Source: Nocardioidaceae bacterium
Lineage (GTDB): Bacteria > Actinomycetota > Actinomycetes > Propionibacteriales > Nocardioidaceae
DNA: 34,082 nt
Direction: 5' to 3'
Assembly: GCA_013361955.1 (NCBI GenBank)
Contig: JABFXA010000002.1
Span: forward strand, 1 to 34,082
Shown here: in pieces, positions 15,719 to 23,590 of the stretch
How the letters are laid out: each line of letters opens with the position of its first letter
Numbering within the stretch: position 1 is the stretch's first letter
Translations under genes and position numbers: made by a program
The notes under the pieces: generated by a model
What the model was told of the DNA's origin: nothing
The model's database searches: none
Seen by the model: the letters and a program-made list of their open reading frames with translations, nothing else

Positions 15719-17245
15719 ATGGCTGACGACTACCTCTCTCGGATCGGGAACCTCATCCGCGACGCGCGCAAGCACCGCGGCTGGACCCAGCAACAGCTGG
15801 CCGAGGTGCTCTCCACCAGCCAGAGCGCGGTGAACCGGATCGAGAAGGGCCACCAGAACCTCTCGCTGGAGATGCTCGCCCGCATCGGCGAGGCGCTCGA
15901 CTCCGAGATCGTCGCGCTCGGCGGCGGGCCCACCCACCTGCGGGTCACCGGCCCGACCACGCTCTCCGGCGCGATCGACGTGAAGTCCTCCAAGAACGCC
16001 GGCGTCGCGCTGCTCTGCGCCACGCTGCTGAACCGCGGCCGCACCACGCTGCGCAAGGTGGCCCGCATCGAGGAGGTCAACCGGCTGCTCGAGGTGCTGG
16101 CCAGCATGGGCGTGCAGACCCGCTGGCTCAACGCGGACAACGACCTCGAGATCATCCCGCCGCGCGACCTCGAGCTGGGCCGGATCGACGAGGAGGCCGC
16201 CCGGCGTACCCGCTCGGTGATCATGTTCCTGGGCCCGCTGATGCACCTCGAGGACACCTTCCAGCTGCCGTACGCCGGCGGCTGCGACCTCGGCACCCGC
16301 ACCGTCGAGCCGCACATGACCGCGCTGCGCCCGTTCGGCCTCGAGGTGAAGGCCACCGAGGGGAGCTACCACGCGACCGTGAACCGCGCGATCAGCCCGT
16401 CCCGGCCGATCGTGCTCACCGAGCGCGGCGACACCGTCACCGAGAACGCCCTGCTCGCCGCCGCCCGCCGCGACGGCGTCACCGTGATCCGCAACGCCAG
16501 CCCGAACTACATGGTCCAGGACCTGTGCTTCTTCCTGGAGAAGCTCGGCGTCCGCATCGACGGCGTCGGCACCACCACGCTGACCGTGCACGGCCAGCCG
16601 GAGATCGACGTCGACGTCGACTACGCGCCGTCCGAGGACCCGATCGAGGCGATGTCGCTGCTCGCGGCCGCGATCGTCACCCGCTCCGAGATCACCATCC
16701 GCCGGGTGCCGATCGAGTTCCTCGAGATCGAGCTCGCGCTGCTGGAGGAGATGGGCTTCCGCTACGACCGCAGCGAGGAGTACGTCGCCCGGAACGGCCA
16801 CACCCGCCTGGTCGACATCGACACCAAGGTGTCCGACCTGCACTCCCCCATCGACAAGATCCACCCGATGCCGTTCCCCGGCCTGAACATCGACAACCTG
16901 CCGTTCTTCGCGGTGATCGCGGCGGTGGCCGAGGGGCAGACGCTGCTGCACGACTGGGTCTACGAGAACCGGGCGATCTACCTCACCGACCTGAACAAGC
17001 TCGGCGCCACCGTGAAGCTCCTCGACCCGCACCGGGTGATGATCGAGGGCCCGACCCGCTGGCGCGGCGCCGAGCTGGTCTGCCCGCCGGCCCTGCGCCC
17101 CGCCGTGGTGATCCTGCTCGCCATGCTCGCGTCCCGTGGCACGTCGGTGCTCCGGTCGGTCTACGTGATCAACCGCGGCTACGAGGACCTCGCCACCCGC
17201 CTCAACGACCTCGGCGCCAGCATCGAGACCTTCCGCGACATCTGA
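15719..17245 (+). CDS. XRE helix-turn-helix domain fused to a MurA-like enolpyruvyl transferase
   Basis: The 508-residue protein has an XRE DNA-binding domain (about 8-62: RDARKHRGWTQQQLAEVLS, then TSQSAVNRIEKGHQNLSLE in family order). From residue 73 a full EPSP-synthase-type double barrel like UDP-GlcNAc 1-carboxyvinyltransferase follows. Residues essential in E. coli MurA have counterparts: K92-N93 (KN pair), R165 in TRSVIMFLGPL, C189 in YAGGCDLGTR (PEP-binding Cys), R194, an Asp in LNIDNLPF, and the Arg in ALRPAVVILL. It therefore looks catalytically able as well as DNA-binding. It could be an enzyme, a nucleotide-sugar-sensing repressor, or both. ATG 15719 fits the leaderless promoter; GTG 15710 lies within the palindrome. 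Confidence 0.9.
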   Translation: MADDYLSRIGNLIRDARKHRGWTQQQLAEVLSTSQSAVNRIEKGHQNLSLEMLARIGEALDSEIVALGGGPTHLRVTGPTTLSGAIDVKSSKNAGVALLCATLLNRGRTTLRKVARIEEVNRLLEVLASMGVQTRWLNADNDLEIIPPRDLELGRIDEEAARRTRSVIMFLGPLMHLEDTFQLPYAGGCDLGTRTVEPHMTALRPFGLEVKATEGSYHATVNRAISPSRPIVLTERGDTVTENALLAAARRDGVTVIRNASPNYMVQDLCFFLEKLGVRIDGVGTTTLTVHGQPEIDVDVDYAPSEDPIEAMSLLAAAIVTRSEITIRRVPIEFLEIELALLEEMGFRYDRSEEYVARNGHTRLVDIDTKVSDLHSPIDKIHPMPFPGLNIDNLPFFAVIAAVAEGQTLLHDWVYENRAIYLTDLNKLGATVKLLDPHRVMIEGPTRWRGAELVCPPALRPAVVILLAMLASRGTSVLRSVYVINRGYEDLATRLNDLGASIETFRDI

Positions 17246-17275
17246 CCCGGCTCGCTCCGCTTCGCCGGTCCGCCG

Positions 17276-17313
17276 CGCTGGTCGAGGTGCGAGCGAAGCG
17301 AGCCTCGAAACCG
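17276..17313 (+). repeat. REP-like imperfect palindromic repeat, copy 1
   Basis: The element begins CGCTGGTCGAGGTGCGAGC and ends GCGAGCCTCGAAACCG around a GAA centre. GGTCGAGG and CCTCGAAACC can pair with an AA bulge. It lies between the convergent ends of the HTH-MurA and Zn-ribbon genes. A short GCTCGCTCCGCTTCGC stretch (17250-17265) precedes it, as a near-identical one does beside copy 2. Confidence 0.75.
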
Positions 17314-17330
17314 GTCGGTGACGGGCGCGG

Positions 17331-17597
17331 CTACGCGAAGAGGCTCTCGATGTAGCTGCGGGCGGACCGGCGGGGGCTGGGCGGCGGCGCGGTCATGTCC
17401 GGGGAGATCCGGGGCAGCGGCTGGGTGAGCGGGCCGGAGTCGCGGTGCCAGTCGTTCTCCGCCTCGACGAGGTTGCCCAGGTCCGCGCGCTCGAGGAAGA
17501 CGCCTTCACAGGCAGAGCACTGGTGCACCGTCACGTCGCCGGCCGAGCGCGTCGACATGGTGCTCTGGCACTGCGGGCAGGTCCACTCGTCGCTCAT
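17331..17597 (-). CDS. Small zinc-ribbon protein (TFIIB-type zf domain)
   Basis: The 88-residue protein starts MSDEWTCPQCQSTMSTRSAGD and carries the two-CxxC zinc ribbon CPQC ... CSAC, followed by EGVFLERADLGNLVEAE, the typical zf-TFIIB (DUF, YbcI-like) signature. A Pro/Ser-rich tail ends SYIESLFA. The role in cells is unknown; zinc binding is expected. ATG 17597 follows TATCGT by 6 nt (17604-17609 on this strand), pointing to a leaderless transcript. Confidence 0.82.
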   Translation of the reverse strand: MSDEWTCPQCQSTMSTRSAGDVTVHQCSACEGVFLERADLGNLVEAENDWHRDSGPLTQPLPRISPDMTAPPPSPRRSARSYIESLFA

Positions 17598-17603
17598 AGG
17601 CCG

Positions 17604-17609
17604 ACGATA
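17604..17609 (-). promoter_or_regulatory. -10 box of leaderless promoter for the Zn-ribbon gene
   Basis: TATCGT lies 6 nt before ATG 17597, with no ribosome-binding site between them. Confidence 0.45.
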
Positions 17610-17700
17610 GCCCGCGCGCGACGTACGCCTGAGTAGCAACGCGGATGGCGGACGGGCGGTTCGAGGCGACGATGGAGAGGTGGCGCTGCATACTTCAACC

Positions 17701-18510
17701 GTGACGCGACCCCGCACGGGCTTCCGGTTCCTCGACGCGGGACGCGAGGAGGGCGCGGTCCTGGCGTTCGCGCACCGCGGCGGTGCGCGGCACCCCGACC
17801 TGGTCGGTCTGGAGAACACCCTGACCGCCTTCGAGCACGCGGTGCGGCTCGGCTACACCTACCTCGAGACCGACGTGCACGCGACCACCGACGGTGTGCT
17901 CCTCGCCTTCCACGACACCGTCCTGGACCGGGTCACCGACAGCACCGGCAGCATCGCCGGTCTCGCGTACGACGTGCTGGCCGACGCCCGGATCGGTGGG
18001 AGCGAGGCGATCCCGCGGATGGCCGACCTGCTCGAGCACTTCCCGCGGGCGCGGTTCAACATCGACCTCAAGGCCGACGCGGCGGTGCCGCTGCTCGCCG
18101 CCCTCGTCGACCGCACCCGCTCCCACGACCGGGTGTGCATCGGATCGTTCTCCGACCGGCGGCTGCGCGAGTTCCGCCGGCGGGTCAACCGGCCGGTGGC
18201 CACGTCGTACGGACCGGTCGGCGTCGGCCTGAGCCGGCTGGTGCCCGGCACCCTGGCCGAGCGGGTGCTGCAGGGGCGCGGCGCTGCCCTGCAGGTGCCG
18301 CACCGGCTCCGCGGCGTGACCGTGGTGAACCGCCGATTCGTCGAGCGCGCACACGCCGCCGGGCGCCCGGTGCACGTGTGGACCGTGGACGACCGCGCCG
18401 AGATGGAGGAGCTGCTCGACCTGGGGGTCGACGGCCTGATGACGGACCGCACCGACGTCCTGCGCGACGTGCTGGTCGGCCGCGGACAGTGGACGGGAGC
18501 CACCGCATGA
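17701..18510 (+). CDS. Glycerophosphodiester phosphodiesterase (GDPD family)
   Basis: The 269-residue protein has the complete GDPD set: the catalytic His and metal ligands in FAHRGG, ENTLTAFEHAV, YLETDVHATTDGVLLAFHD (E-x-D and second His), FNIDLKAD, and the C-terminal VHVWTVDDRAEMEELLDLGVDGLMTD block in family order. It would hydrolyse glycerophosphodiesters to glycerol-3-phosphate and an alcohol. No signal peptide is present. GTG 17701 is preferred because CATACT lies 6 nt upstream; GTG 17680 is in frame but its GGAGAG touches the start codon. The stop overlaps the transporter ATG (ATGA), so the two are coupled. Confidence 0.9.
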   Translation: MTRPRTGFRFLDAGREEGAVLAFAHRGGARHPDLVGLENTLTAFEHAVRLGYTYLETDVHATTDGVLLAFHDTVLDRVTDSTGSIAGLAYDVLADARIGGSEAIPRMADLLEHFPRARFNIDLKADAAVPLLAALVDRTRSHDRVCIGSFSDRRLREFRRRVNRPVATSYGPVGVGLSRLVPGTLAERVLQGRGAALQVPHRLRGVTVVNRRFVERAHAAGRPVHVWTVDDRAEMEELLDLGVDGLMTDRTDVLRDVLVGRGQWTGATA

Positions 18511-19880
18511 GCACGCCGACCATCGCCGACCTGGACGCCTTCGAACGGCTCCGCCAGCAGAAGGCCTGGAACTGGTACGACTGGGCGAACTCCGCCTACT
18601 ACACGACGGTGCTGAGCGTGATGTTCGCGCCGTACATGATCACCGTGGCCGGGCGCGCCGCCGGGTGCACCGACCCCGACGAGACCTGCAGCCGGACGGT
18701 CAGCCTGTTCGGGCTGCACCTCGCCGCCGGCTCGCTGCCGTTCTACCTGACCAGCTTCGCCACCATCGCCAGCGCGTTCCTGCTGCCGGTCGTCGGCGCC
18801 TTCGTGGACCGCTCCGCGCACAAGAAGCGGCACATGGCCGGGTTCGCCTGGGCGGGCTCGTTCTTCTGCGCGCTGCTGTTCTTCCTGCGCGACGACGACT
18901 GGCAGATCGGCGCGGTGGCGATCGTGATGAGCAGCCTGCTGGCCGGCTGCTCGCTCGTCAGCTACTACGCGATCCTGGTGGACATCTCCACCGAGGAGGA
19001 GCGCGACCGGGCCTCGTCGCGCGGCTGGGCGTGGGGGTACCTCGGCGGGGGCCTGCTGCTGCTGGTGAACCTGGTGATGTTCCTCGGCCACGACTCGCTC
19101 CGCCTCTCCGAGGAGCTCGCGGTGCGGCTGTCCCTGCTGTCCGCGGCGCTGTGGTGGGCCGGGTTCACGGTCATCCCGGCGGTCCGGCTCCACGACCACC
19201 AGCCCCTGCACGTCGTCGAGGAGCGCGGCGGGCTGATGCAGCGCAGCTTCGGGCAGCTCTGGAACACGCTCCGCGAGATGCGGCAGTACCCGATGACGCT
19301 GACCTTCCTGGTCGCGTTCCTGTTCTACAACGACGGCATCCAGACCGTGATCGGCGTCGCGTCGACGTACGGCTCCAAGCAGCTCGGGTTCGGCCAGTCG
19401 GTGCTGATCGCGACCATCCTGCTGATCCAGTTCGTGGCCTGGGGCGGTGCGCTGCTGTTCGGCCGGCTGGCCGGTCGGTTCGGCTCGTACCGCTGCATCC
19501 TGTGGGGCACCTACGCCTGGATGGTGATCGTGGTGCTGGCGATGTTCCTGCCCGCGAGGAACGTCGCGCTGTTCCTGGCGATCGGGATCGCCATCGCGAT
19601 CGTGCTGGGCGGCACCCAGGCCCTGTCGCGGTCGTTCTTCAGCCTGCTGATCCCGCGCGGTCGCGAGGGCGAGTACTTCGCGCTCTACAACGCCTGCGAG
19701 CGCGGTACGTCGTGGTTCGGCACGTTCCTGTTCGGGGTGGTCTTCCAGCTCAGCGGCTCCTACCGGCCGGCGATCGTGGCGCTGATCGTGTTCTTCGTCC
19801 TGGGCGCGGCCTTCCTGCTCCGGCTCGACCCGGAGCGCGGCATCGCCGAGGCCGGCAACGCCCGGCCGTCGGTGGTCTAG
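18507..19880 (+). CDS. UMF1-family (Atg22-like) MFS transporter
   Basis: This 457-residue integral membrane protein starts with QQKAWNWYDWANSAYYTTVLSVMFAPYM, the diagnostic UMF1 N-terminal block (YDWANSAY). About twelve hydrophobic helices follow. Other markers are LVDISTEEERDRASSRGWAWGYLGGG, FLFYNDGIQTVIGVASTYG and LGGTQALSRSFFSLLIP. UMF1 members export or import small solutes such as amino acids; the substrate is not known. Start ATG 18507 overlaps the GDPD stop, suggesting that a product of phosphodiester breakdown is a candidate substrate, by position only. Confidence 0.9.
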   Translation: MSTPTIADLDAFERLRQQKAWNWYDWANSAYYTTVLSVMFAPYMITVAGRAAGCTDPDETCSRTVSLFGLHLAAGSLPFYLTSFATIASAFLLPVVGAFVDRSAHKKRHMAGFAWAGSFFCALLFFLRDDDWQIGAVAIVMSSLLAGCSLVSYYAILVDISTEEERDRASSRGWAWGYLGGGLLLLVNLVMFLGHDSLRLSEELAVRLSLLSAALWWAGFTVIPAVRLHDHQPLHVVEERGGLMQRSFGQLWNTLREMRQYPMTLTFLVAFLFYNDGIQTVIGVASTYGSKQLGFGQSVLIATILLIQFVAWGGALLFGRLAGRFGSYRCILWGTYAWMVIVVLAMFLPARNVALFLAIGIAIAIVLGGTQALSRSFFSLLIPRGREGEYFALYNACERGTSWFGTFLFGVVFQLSGSYRPAIVALIVFFVLGAAFLLRLDPERGIAEAGNARPSVV

Positions 19881-19897
19881 GCCCCGCCGGACACCGG

Positions 19898-20185
19898 TCA
19901 GGTCCCGTAGACCCAGCCGCCGATCCGCCAGTACTCCCCCGACTCGCGACCCAGCAGCTGCGCGTCGACCAGGTAGCGGCGCAGTGACACGTGGTCGGTC
20001 TCGCCGCCCTCGCACACCCCGGTGAGGATCGCGTCGACCTGGCGCTCCGAGTAGCGGACACCGGGTTCGAACAGCTGTGCGACGTGCTCGAGGACCAGCC
20101 GGCGCTTCGAGGCCTTGCTCGGGACCCGCCGCAGCCGTCCGCCCGGCATGAACCGCTCCACCAGGCGCAGGTCGTGGTCGTCCAT
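19898..20185 (-). CDS. DUF2087 domain protein
   Basis: The 95-residue protein contains the DUF2087 pattern: SKRRLVLEHVAQLFEPGVRYSERQVDAIL, then DHVSLRRYLVDAQLLGRESGEYWRIGG in family order. It resembles a winged-helix fold, and such domains sometimes accompany ArsR-type regulators, but here it stands alone. ATG 20185 follows a TAGCGT box by 7 nt (leaderless). It is convergent with the UMF1 gene (17-bp gap) and divergent from rbpA. Confidence 0.85.
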   Translation of the reverse strand: MDDHDLRLVERFMPGGRLRRVPSKASKRRLVLEHVAQLFEPGVRYSERQVDAILTGVCEGGETDHVSLRRYLVDAQLLGRESGEYWRIGGWVYGT

Positions 20186-20192
20186 GCCGGCG

Positions 20193-20198
20193 ACGCTA
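20193..20198 (-). promoter_or_regulatory. -10 box of leaderless promoter for the DUF2087 gene
   Basis: TAGCGT ends 7 nt before ATG 20185, identical in sequence and spacing to the SRPBCC promoter at 6145-6150. Confidence 0.45.
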
Positions 20199-20275
20199 CC
20201 GCCGGGTTCGGCTCACCCCGGCGTGTCAGGGGTGGCACAGTGGGTACGTGTAGTCGGACACACCGACGCGCGCCC

Positions 20276-20302
20276 GGGAATCTACGCCCGGCCCGGTTCG
20301 TT
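20276..20302 (+). promoter_or_regulatory. SigR/SigH-type promoter of rbpA
   Basis: GGGAAT (20276-20281) and GTT (20300-20302) are separated by exactly 18 bp. This equals the GGGAAT-N18-GTT consensus of Streptomyces SigR (mycobacterial SigH), whose regulon includes rbpA in Streptomyces. The predicted start is about 75 nt upstream of the rbpA ATG. Confidence 0.8.
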
Positions 20303-20384
20303 GTGCAGGTCAGACGTGGACCCGGCGTGCGAACGCCCGCGGCACGTCGGACAAATCGGGGACCACAGACCAGGGAGGTAGCCC

Positions 20385-20768
20385 ATGGGAGAGCGCACAC
20401 TACGCGGCGCGCGCCTTGGCGGCCAGAGCTTCGAGGACGAGCGCGGCATCGAGTTCGCCGCGCGACAGAACATCGCCTACAAGTGCAAGCACGGGCACGA
20501 GTTCGAGATCCCGATGTCGGTCGAGGCCGAGGTGCCCGCGACGTGGGAGTGCCCGCGGTGCGGTGCCGAGGCGATCAGCCAGGACGGTCACGCGCCGGAG
20601 GAGAAGGTCGAGAAGCCGGTCCGCACGCACTGGGACATGCTGCTCGAGCGGCGCTCGATCAAGGAGCTCGAGGAGATCCTCACCGAGCGGCTGGAGCTGC
20701 TCCGCGGCGGCGAGATCGGCCCCGCGCACCTGCACCGGCCGACCAAGAAGAAGGCCCGGACCGCCTGA
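20385..20768 (+). CDS. rbpA: RNA polymerase-binding protein RbpA
   Basis: The 127-residue protein is typical RbpA. It has an N-terminal tail (MGERTLRGARLGGQSFEDERG), a zinc-binding core domain (AYKCKHGHEFEIPMS with C-x-H-x-H character, and WECPRCGAEA), then a basic linker and the sigma-interacting helix (HWDMLLERRSIKELEEILTERLELL in family order). It binds group 1/2 sigma factors and promoter DNA and stabilises the open complex. ATG 20385 has GGGAGGT upstream. A SigR-type promoter lies in the 5' region, implying induction by disulfide stress. Confidence 0.95.
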   Translation: MGERTLRGARLGGQSFEDERGIEFAARQNIAYKCKHGHEFEIPMSVEAEVPATWECPRCGAEAISQDGHAPEEKVEKPVRTHWDMLLERRSIKELEEILTERLELLRGGEIGPAHLHRPTKKKARTA

Positions 20769-20783
20769 CCGAGAGGCGGCCGC

Positions 20784-21260
20784 TCAGTCCACGACCTCGC
20801 CCCGGACCACCGAGTCGGTGCCGGGGCGTCGTCGTGTCCGGGCGTCCTGCCGCGCGGCGTACCCGGGAGCGCCCGGGCCGGCCAGGAACTTGCGGGTCAA
20901 CCACGCGGCGAGGGCCTTGCGCGCGACCGGCCGCGTGAACGGCAGCACGAAGAAGAAGCCGACGATGTCGGTGATGAAGCCAGGCGCCAGCAGCAGCGTG
21001 CCGCCGACCAGCACCAGCACCCCGTCGGCCAGCTCGCGGGCCGGCATCCGGCGGTCGTCGATCGCCTCGCGGAGCGCCCGCCAGGCGCGGCCGCCCTCGC
21101 TCTTCATCAGCCACGATCCGAGGAAGCCGTCGGCGATCAGCAGCGCCACGGTCCACCAGGCGCCGATCACCTGGCCGACCTGGATCAGCAGGTAGATCTC
21201 CAGGACCGGCACCACGATGAACAGCAGCGCCAGCACCCACCAGGGGATCCGTCGCCTCAT
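20784..21260 (-). CDS. FxsA family membrane protein
   Basis: The 158-residue protein has the FxsA layout: a first membrane segment with LFIVVPVLEIYLLIQVGQVIG, then a helix with TVALLIADGFLGSWLMKSEGGRAW, and a third region PARELADGVLVLVGGTLLLAPGFITDIVGFFFVLP in family order, followed by a cytoplasmic basic tail. FxsA in E. coli is linked to T7 phage exclusion by F factor; the general function is unknown. ATG 21260 is 15 nt after the stop of ppm's neighbour gene order (ppm ends at 21276), so it is probably co-transcribed with lnt and ppm. It is convergent with rbpA. Confidence 0.9.
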   Translation of the reverse strand: MRRRIPWWVLALLFIVVPVLEIYLLIQVGQVIGAWWTVALLIADGFLGSWLMKSEGGRAWRALREAIDDRRMPARELADGVLVLVGGTLLLAPGFITDIVGFFFVLPFTRPVARKALAAWLTRKFLAGPGAPGYAARQDARTRRRPGTDSVVRGEVVD

Positions 21261-21275
21261 GTCCGCTCCGTCCTG

Positions 21276-22037
21276 CTACGTGATCCGTCGTCTCGAGAAT
21301 ACGTCGCGCACCTGGCGGACCCGTTCGCGCAGCCCCCAGGTAGTGATCCGGAGCAGCGACTCGACCGCCACGTCGCGGGACATCTTCGAGTCCCCGCGCA
21401 CCCGCTCGACGAACTCGATCGGCACCTCGCGCACGGTGAGCCCGGCCCCGACGGTGCGGTAGGCCAGGTCGGTCTGGAACACGTAGCCGGCCGACTGCAC
21501 CGACTCCAGGTCGATGGTCTCCAGGGTGCTGCGGCGGAACAGCCGGTAGCCGGCGGTCACGTCGCGCAGCGGGATGCCGAGCAGCAGCCGGGCGTAGAGG
21601 TTGCCGCCCACGGAGAGCACCTTGCGCGACAGCGGCCAGTTCACCACCGAGCCGCCCGGCACCCAGCGGGACCCGATCACCAGGTCGGCCTCCTCCAGCG
21701 CGTCCAGCAGGGCCGGCAGCTGCTCGGGCTGGTGGGAGCCGTCGGCGTCCATCTCGCCGACCACGTCGTAGCCGCGCTCCAGTGCCACCCGGAAGCCGTG
21801 CAGGTACGCCGCGCCCAGGCCGGCCTTCTCGGTGCGGTGCACGACGCTCACCTGCGGGTCGCCGGCGGCCAGCTTGTCGGCCAGCTCGCCGGTGCCGTCC
21901 GGGGACCCGTCGTCGACGACCAGCACGTCGACGTCCGGCACGGCGCTCCGGACCCGGCCGACGATCCACTCGAGGTTGTCGCGCTCGTTGTAGGTCGGGA
22001 TCACGACCAGCACCCGGCCGAGCGGCTCACGGGGCAT
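21276..22037 (-). CDS. ppm: Polyprenol monophosphomannose synthase
   Basis: The 253-residue GT2 glycosyltransferase shows VVIPTYNERDNLEWIV, VLVVDDGSPDGTGELA, the metal-binding GEMDADGSHQPEQLP (DxD-type), GSRWVPGG and LRDVTAGYRLFRRSTLE in the dolichyl-phosphate-mannose synthase order. It transfers mannose from GDP-mannose to polyprenyl phosphate for protein mannosylation and lipoglycan synthesis. ATG 22037 lies 5 nt after the lnt stop, with GGAG upstream. In mycobacteria the Lnt and Ppm parts form one polypeptide (Ppm1); here they are separate coupled genes. Confidence 0.92.
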   Translation of the reverse strand: MPREPLGRVLVVIPTYNERDNLEWIVGRVRSAVPDVDVLVVDDGSPDGTGELADKLAAGDPQVSVVHRTEKAGLGAAYLHGFRVALERGYDVVGEMDADGSHQPEQLPALLDALEEADLVIGSRWVPGGSVVNWPLSRKVLSVGGNLYARLLLGIPLRDVTAGYRLFRRSTLETIDLESVQSAGYVFQTDLAYRTVGAGLTVREVPIEFVERVRGDSKMSRDVAVESLLRITTWGLRERVRQVRDVFSRRRIT

Positions 22038-22042
22038 GGACG

Positions 22043-23590
22043 TCACTCCTGGGTGCGGGTGCGGGGTCGCCGACGATAGCCGATCAGCAGGCCCACCAGG
22101 ACCGAGACGAGCGAAACCGTCGACACGGCCAGCTCCGGCCACGCGCCCATCGTCACCGCCGGCGTGGTGCGGGTGGTCAGCGGCAGCGTCCGCTCCAGCA
22201 CCGCCTGCACCCGCTCCGGCGCGCGGGCCACGACGCTGCCGTCGGGAGCGACGATGCCGGAGATCCCGTTGGTGGAGGCCACCACGACCCAGCGATCCGT
22301 CTCGATCGCCCGCAGCCGGGACATCGCGAACTGCTGCTCGACCTGGCCGGTGCCGGTGTAGGTCGCGTTGTTGGTCGGGACCACGATGAGGTCGGCGCCG
22401 CCCCGCACCACGTCGCGCACCAGCCCGTCGTACGCGACCTCGAAGCACATCAGCACGCCGGCCCTGGCCGGCCCGACCTCGAGCACCCCCGGCCGAGTGC
22501 CGCGGATCATGTCGGAGGGGATCTGCGCAAGGGCCGGGATGCGCGGCGCGAGCAGGCCCCGGAGCGGGATGTACTCGCCGAACGGGACCGGGTGGATCTT
22601 GTCGTACCACGCCTGCGGCTCGCCCTGCGTGGACCAGACGATCGCCCGGTTGTGCCAGCCTTCGTTGGCCCGGTCGCCGACCACCGCGCCCATCAGCAAG
22701 GGCGCGCCCACGGACTGCGCGGCGGCACCGATCGCGGCCCGCGCGCTGGGATCGGTGTACGGGTCGATGTCGGAGGAGTTCTCCGGCCACACCACCAGGT
22801 CGGGCCGCGGGGTCTGGCGAGCGGCGACCCGCCGGCCCAGCGCCAGGGTCGCCTCGACGTGGTTGTCCAGCACGGCCCGGCGCTCCGCGAACGCCTCGAG
22901 CCCGGTGCCGGGCACGTTGCCCTGCACGGCGGCGACCCGCGCGTGCGGCCGCTCCTGGCCCGGTGTCGCCTGCGGGAACGCGAGGAACGCCGGCGCGCAC
23001 ACCAGCCCGACGGCGACGGCCACGCCGACCACCGAGCGCACCGGCCGGTGCGCGACCCCGACGATGCCCCACGCCAGCGTCACGCCGAGCAGCGCGACCA
23101 GGAAGGTGGTGCCGGGCGCTCCGACGTACGCGAAGGCGTTGGCGACCGGGGTGTCCTCGGCGGCGAAGGCGAGCCGGCCCCACGGGAAGCCGCCGAACGG
23201 GAACAGCGAACGCCCCGCCTCGACGGCGACCCACGAGCACGCCGCCCACAGCGGCCAACCGGGCAGCCGGCGCACCACCGTGGTGGCCAGGCCGGCGAAC
23301 CCGTAGAAGAGGCCCTCCGCAACCGCCAGCGGCAGCCAGGCGTAGGCGCCGATCACCTGCACCCAGGGCAGCAGCACCAGCATGAATGCGGTGCCGTAGA
23401 CCGCACCCAGCCAGAAGCCGGAGCGCGCGGTCCGGTCGAGGCAGACCAGGGTCAGCGCGCACGCGGCGAGCGGGACCAGCACCCAGACGTGGGTGGGCTC
23501 GAAGCCGAGCGCCGTGGCGACCCCGGCCAGGGCGGCGACCACCGTGCGGGCCAGCCCGCCGGACGACGGCCGCCAGCTCCTCGTACGCAC
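22043..23590 (-). CDS. lnt: Apolipoprotein N-acyltransferase
   Basis: This 515-residue protein has about six N-terminal transmembrane helices, a nitrilase-fold extracytoplasmic domain (about 215-475) and a final helix. The catalytic triad reads E270 (VVWPENSS), K331 (WYDKIHPVPFGEYIP) and C382 (VLMCFEVAYD), at nearly the same positions as E267, K335 and C387 in E. coli Lnt. It N-acylates the Cys of mature lipoproteins such as the one at 14647-15516. GTG 23590 follows TAGATT by 6 nt, giving a leaderless mRNA. It heads an operon with ppm and probably fxsA. Confidence 0.93.
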   Translation of the reverse strand: MRTRSWRPSSGGLARTVVAALAGVATALGFEPTHVWVLVPLAACALTLVCLDRTARSGFWLGAVYGTAFMLVLLPWVQVIGAYAWLPLAVAEGLFYGFAGLATTVVRRLPGWPLWAACSWVAVEAGRSLFPFGGFPWGRLAFAAEDTPVANAFAYVGAPGTTFLVALLGVTLAWGIVGVAHRPVRSVVGVAVAVGLVCAPAFLAFPQATPGQERPHARVAAVQGNVPGTGLEAFAERRAVLDNHVEATLALGRRVAARQTPRPDLVVWPENSSDIDPYTDPSARAAIGAAAQSVGAPLLMGAVVGDRANEGWHNRAIVWSTQGEPQAWYDKIHPVPFGEYIPLRGLLAPRIPALAQIPSDMIRGTRPGVLEVGPARAGVLMCFEVAYDGLVRDVVRGGADLIVVPTNNATYTGTGQVEQQFAMSRLRAIETDRWVVVASTNGISGIVAPDGSVVARAPERVQAVLERTLPLTTRTTPAVTMGAWPELAVSTVSLVSVLVGLLIGYRRRPRTRTQE

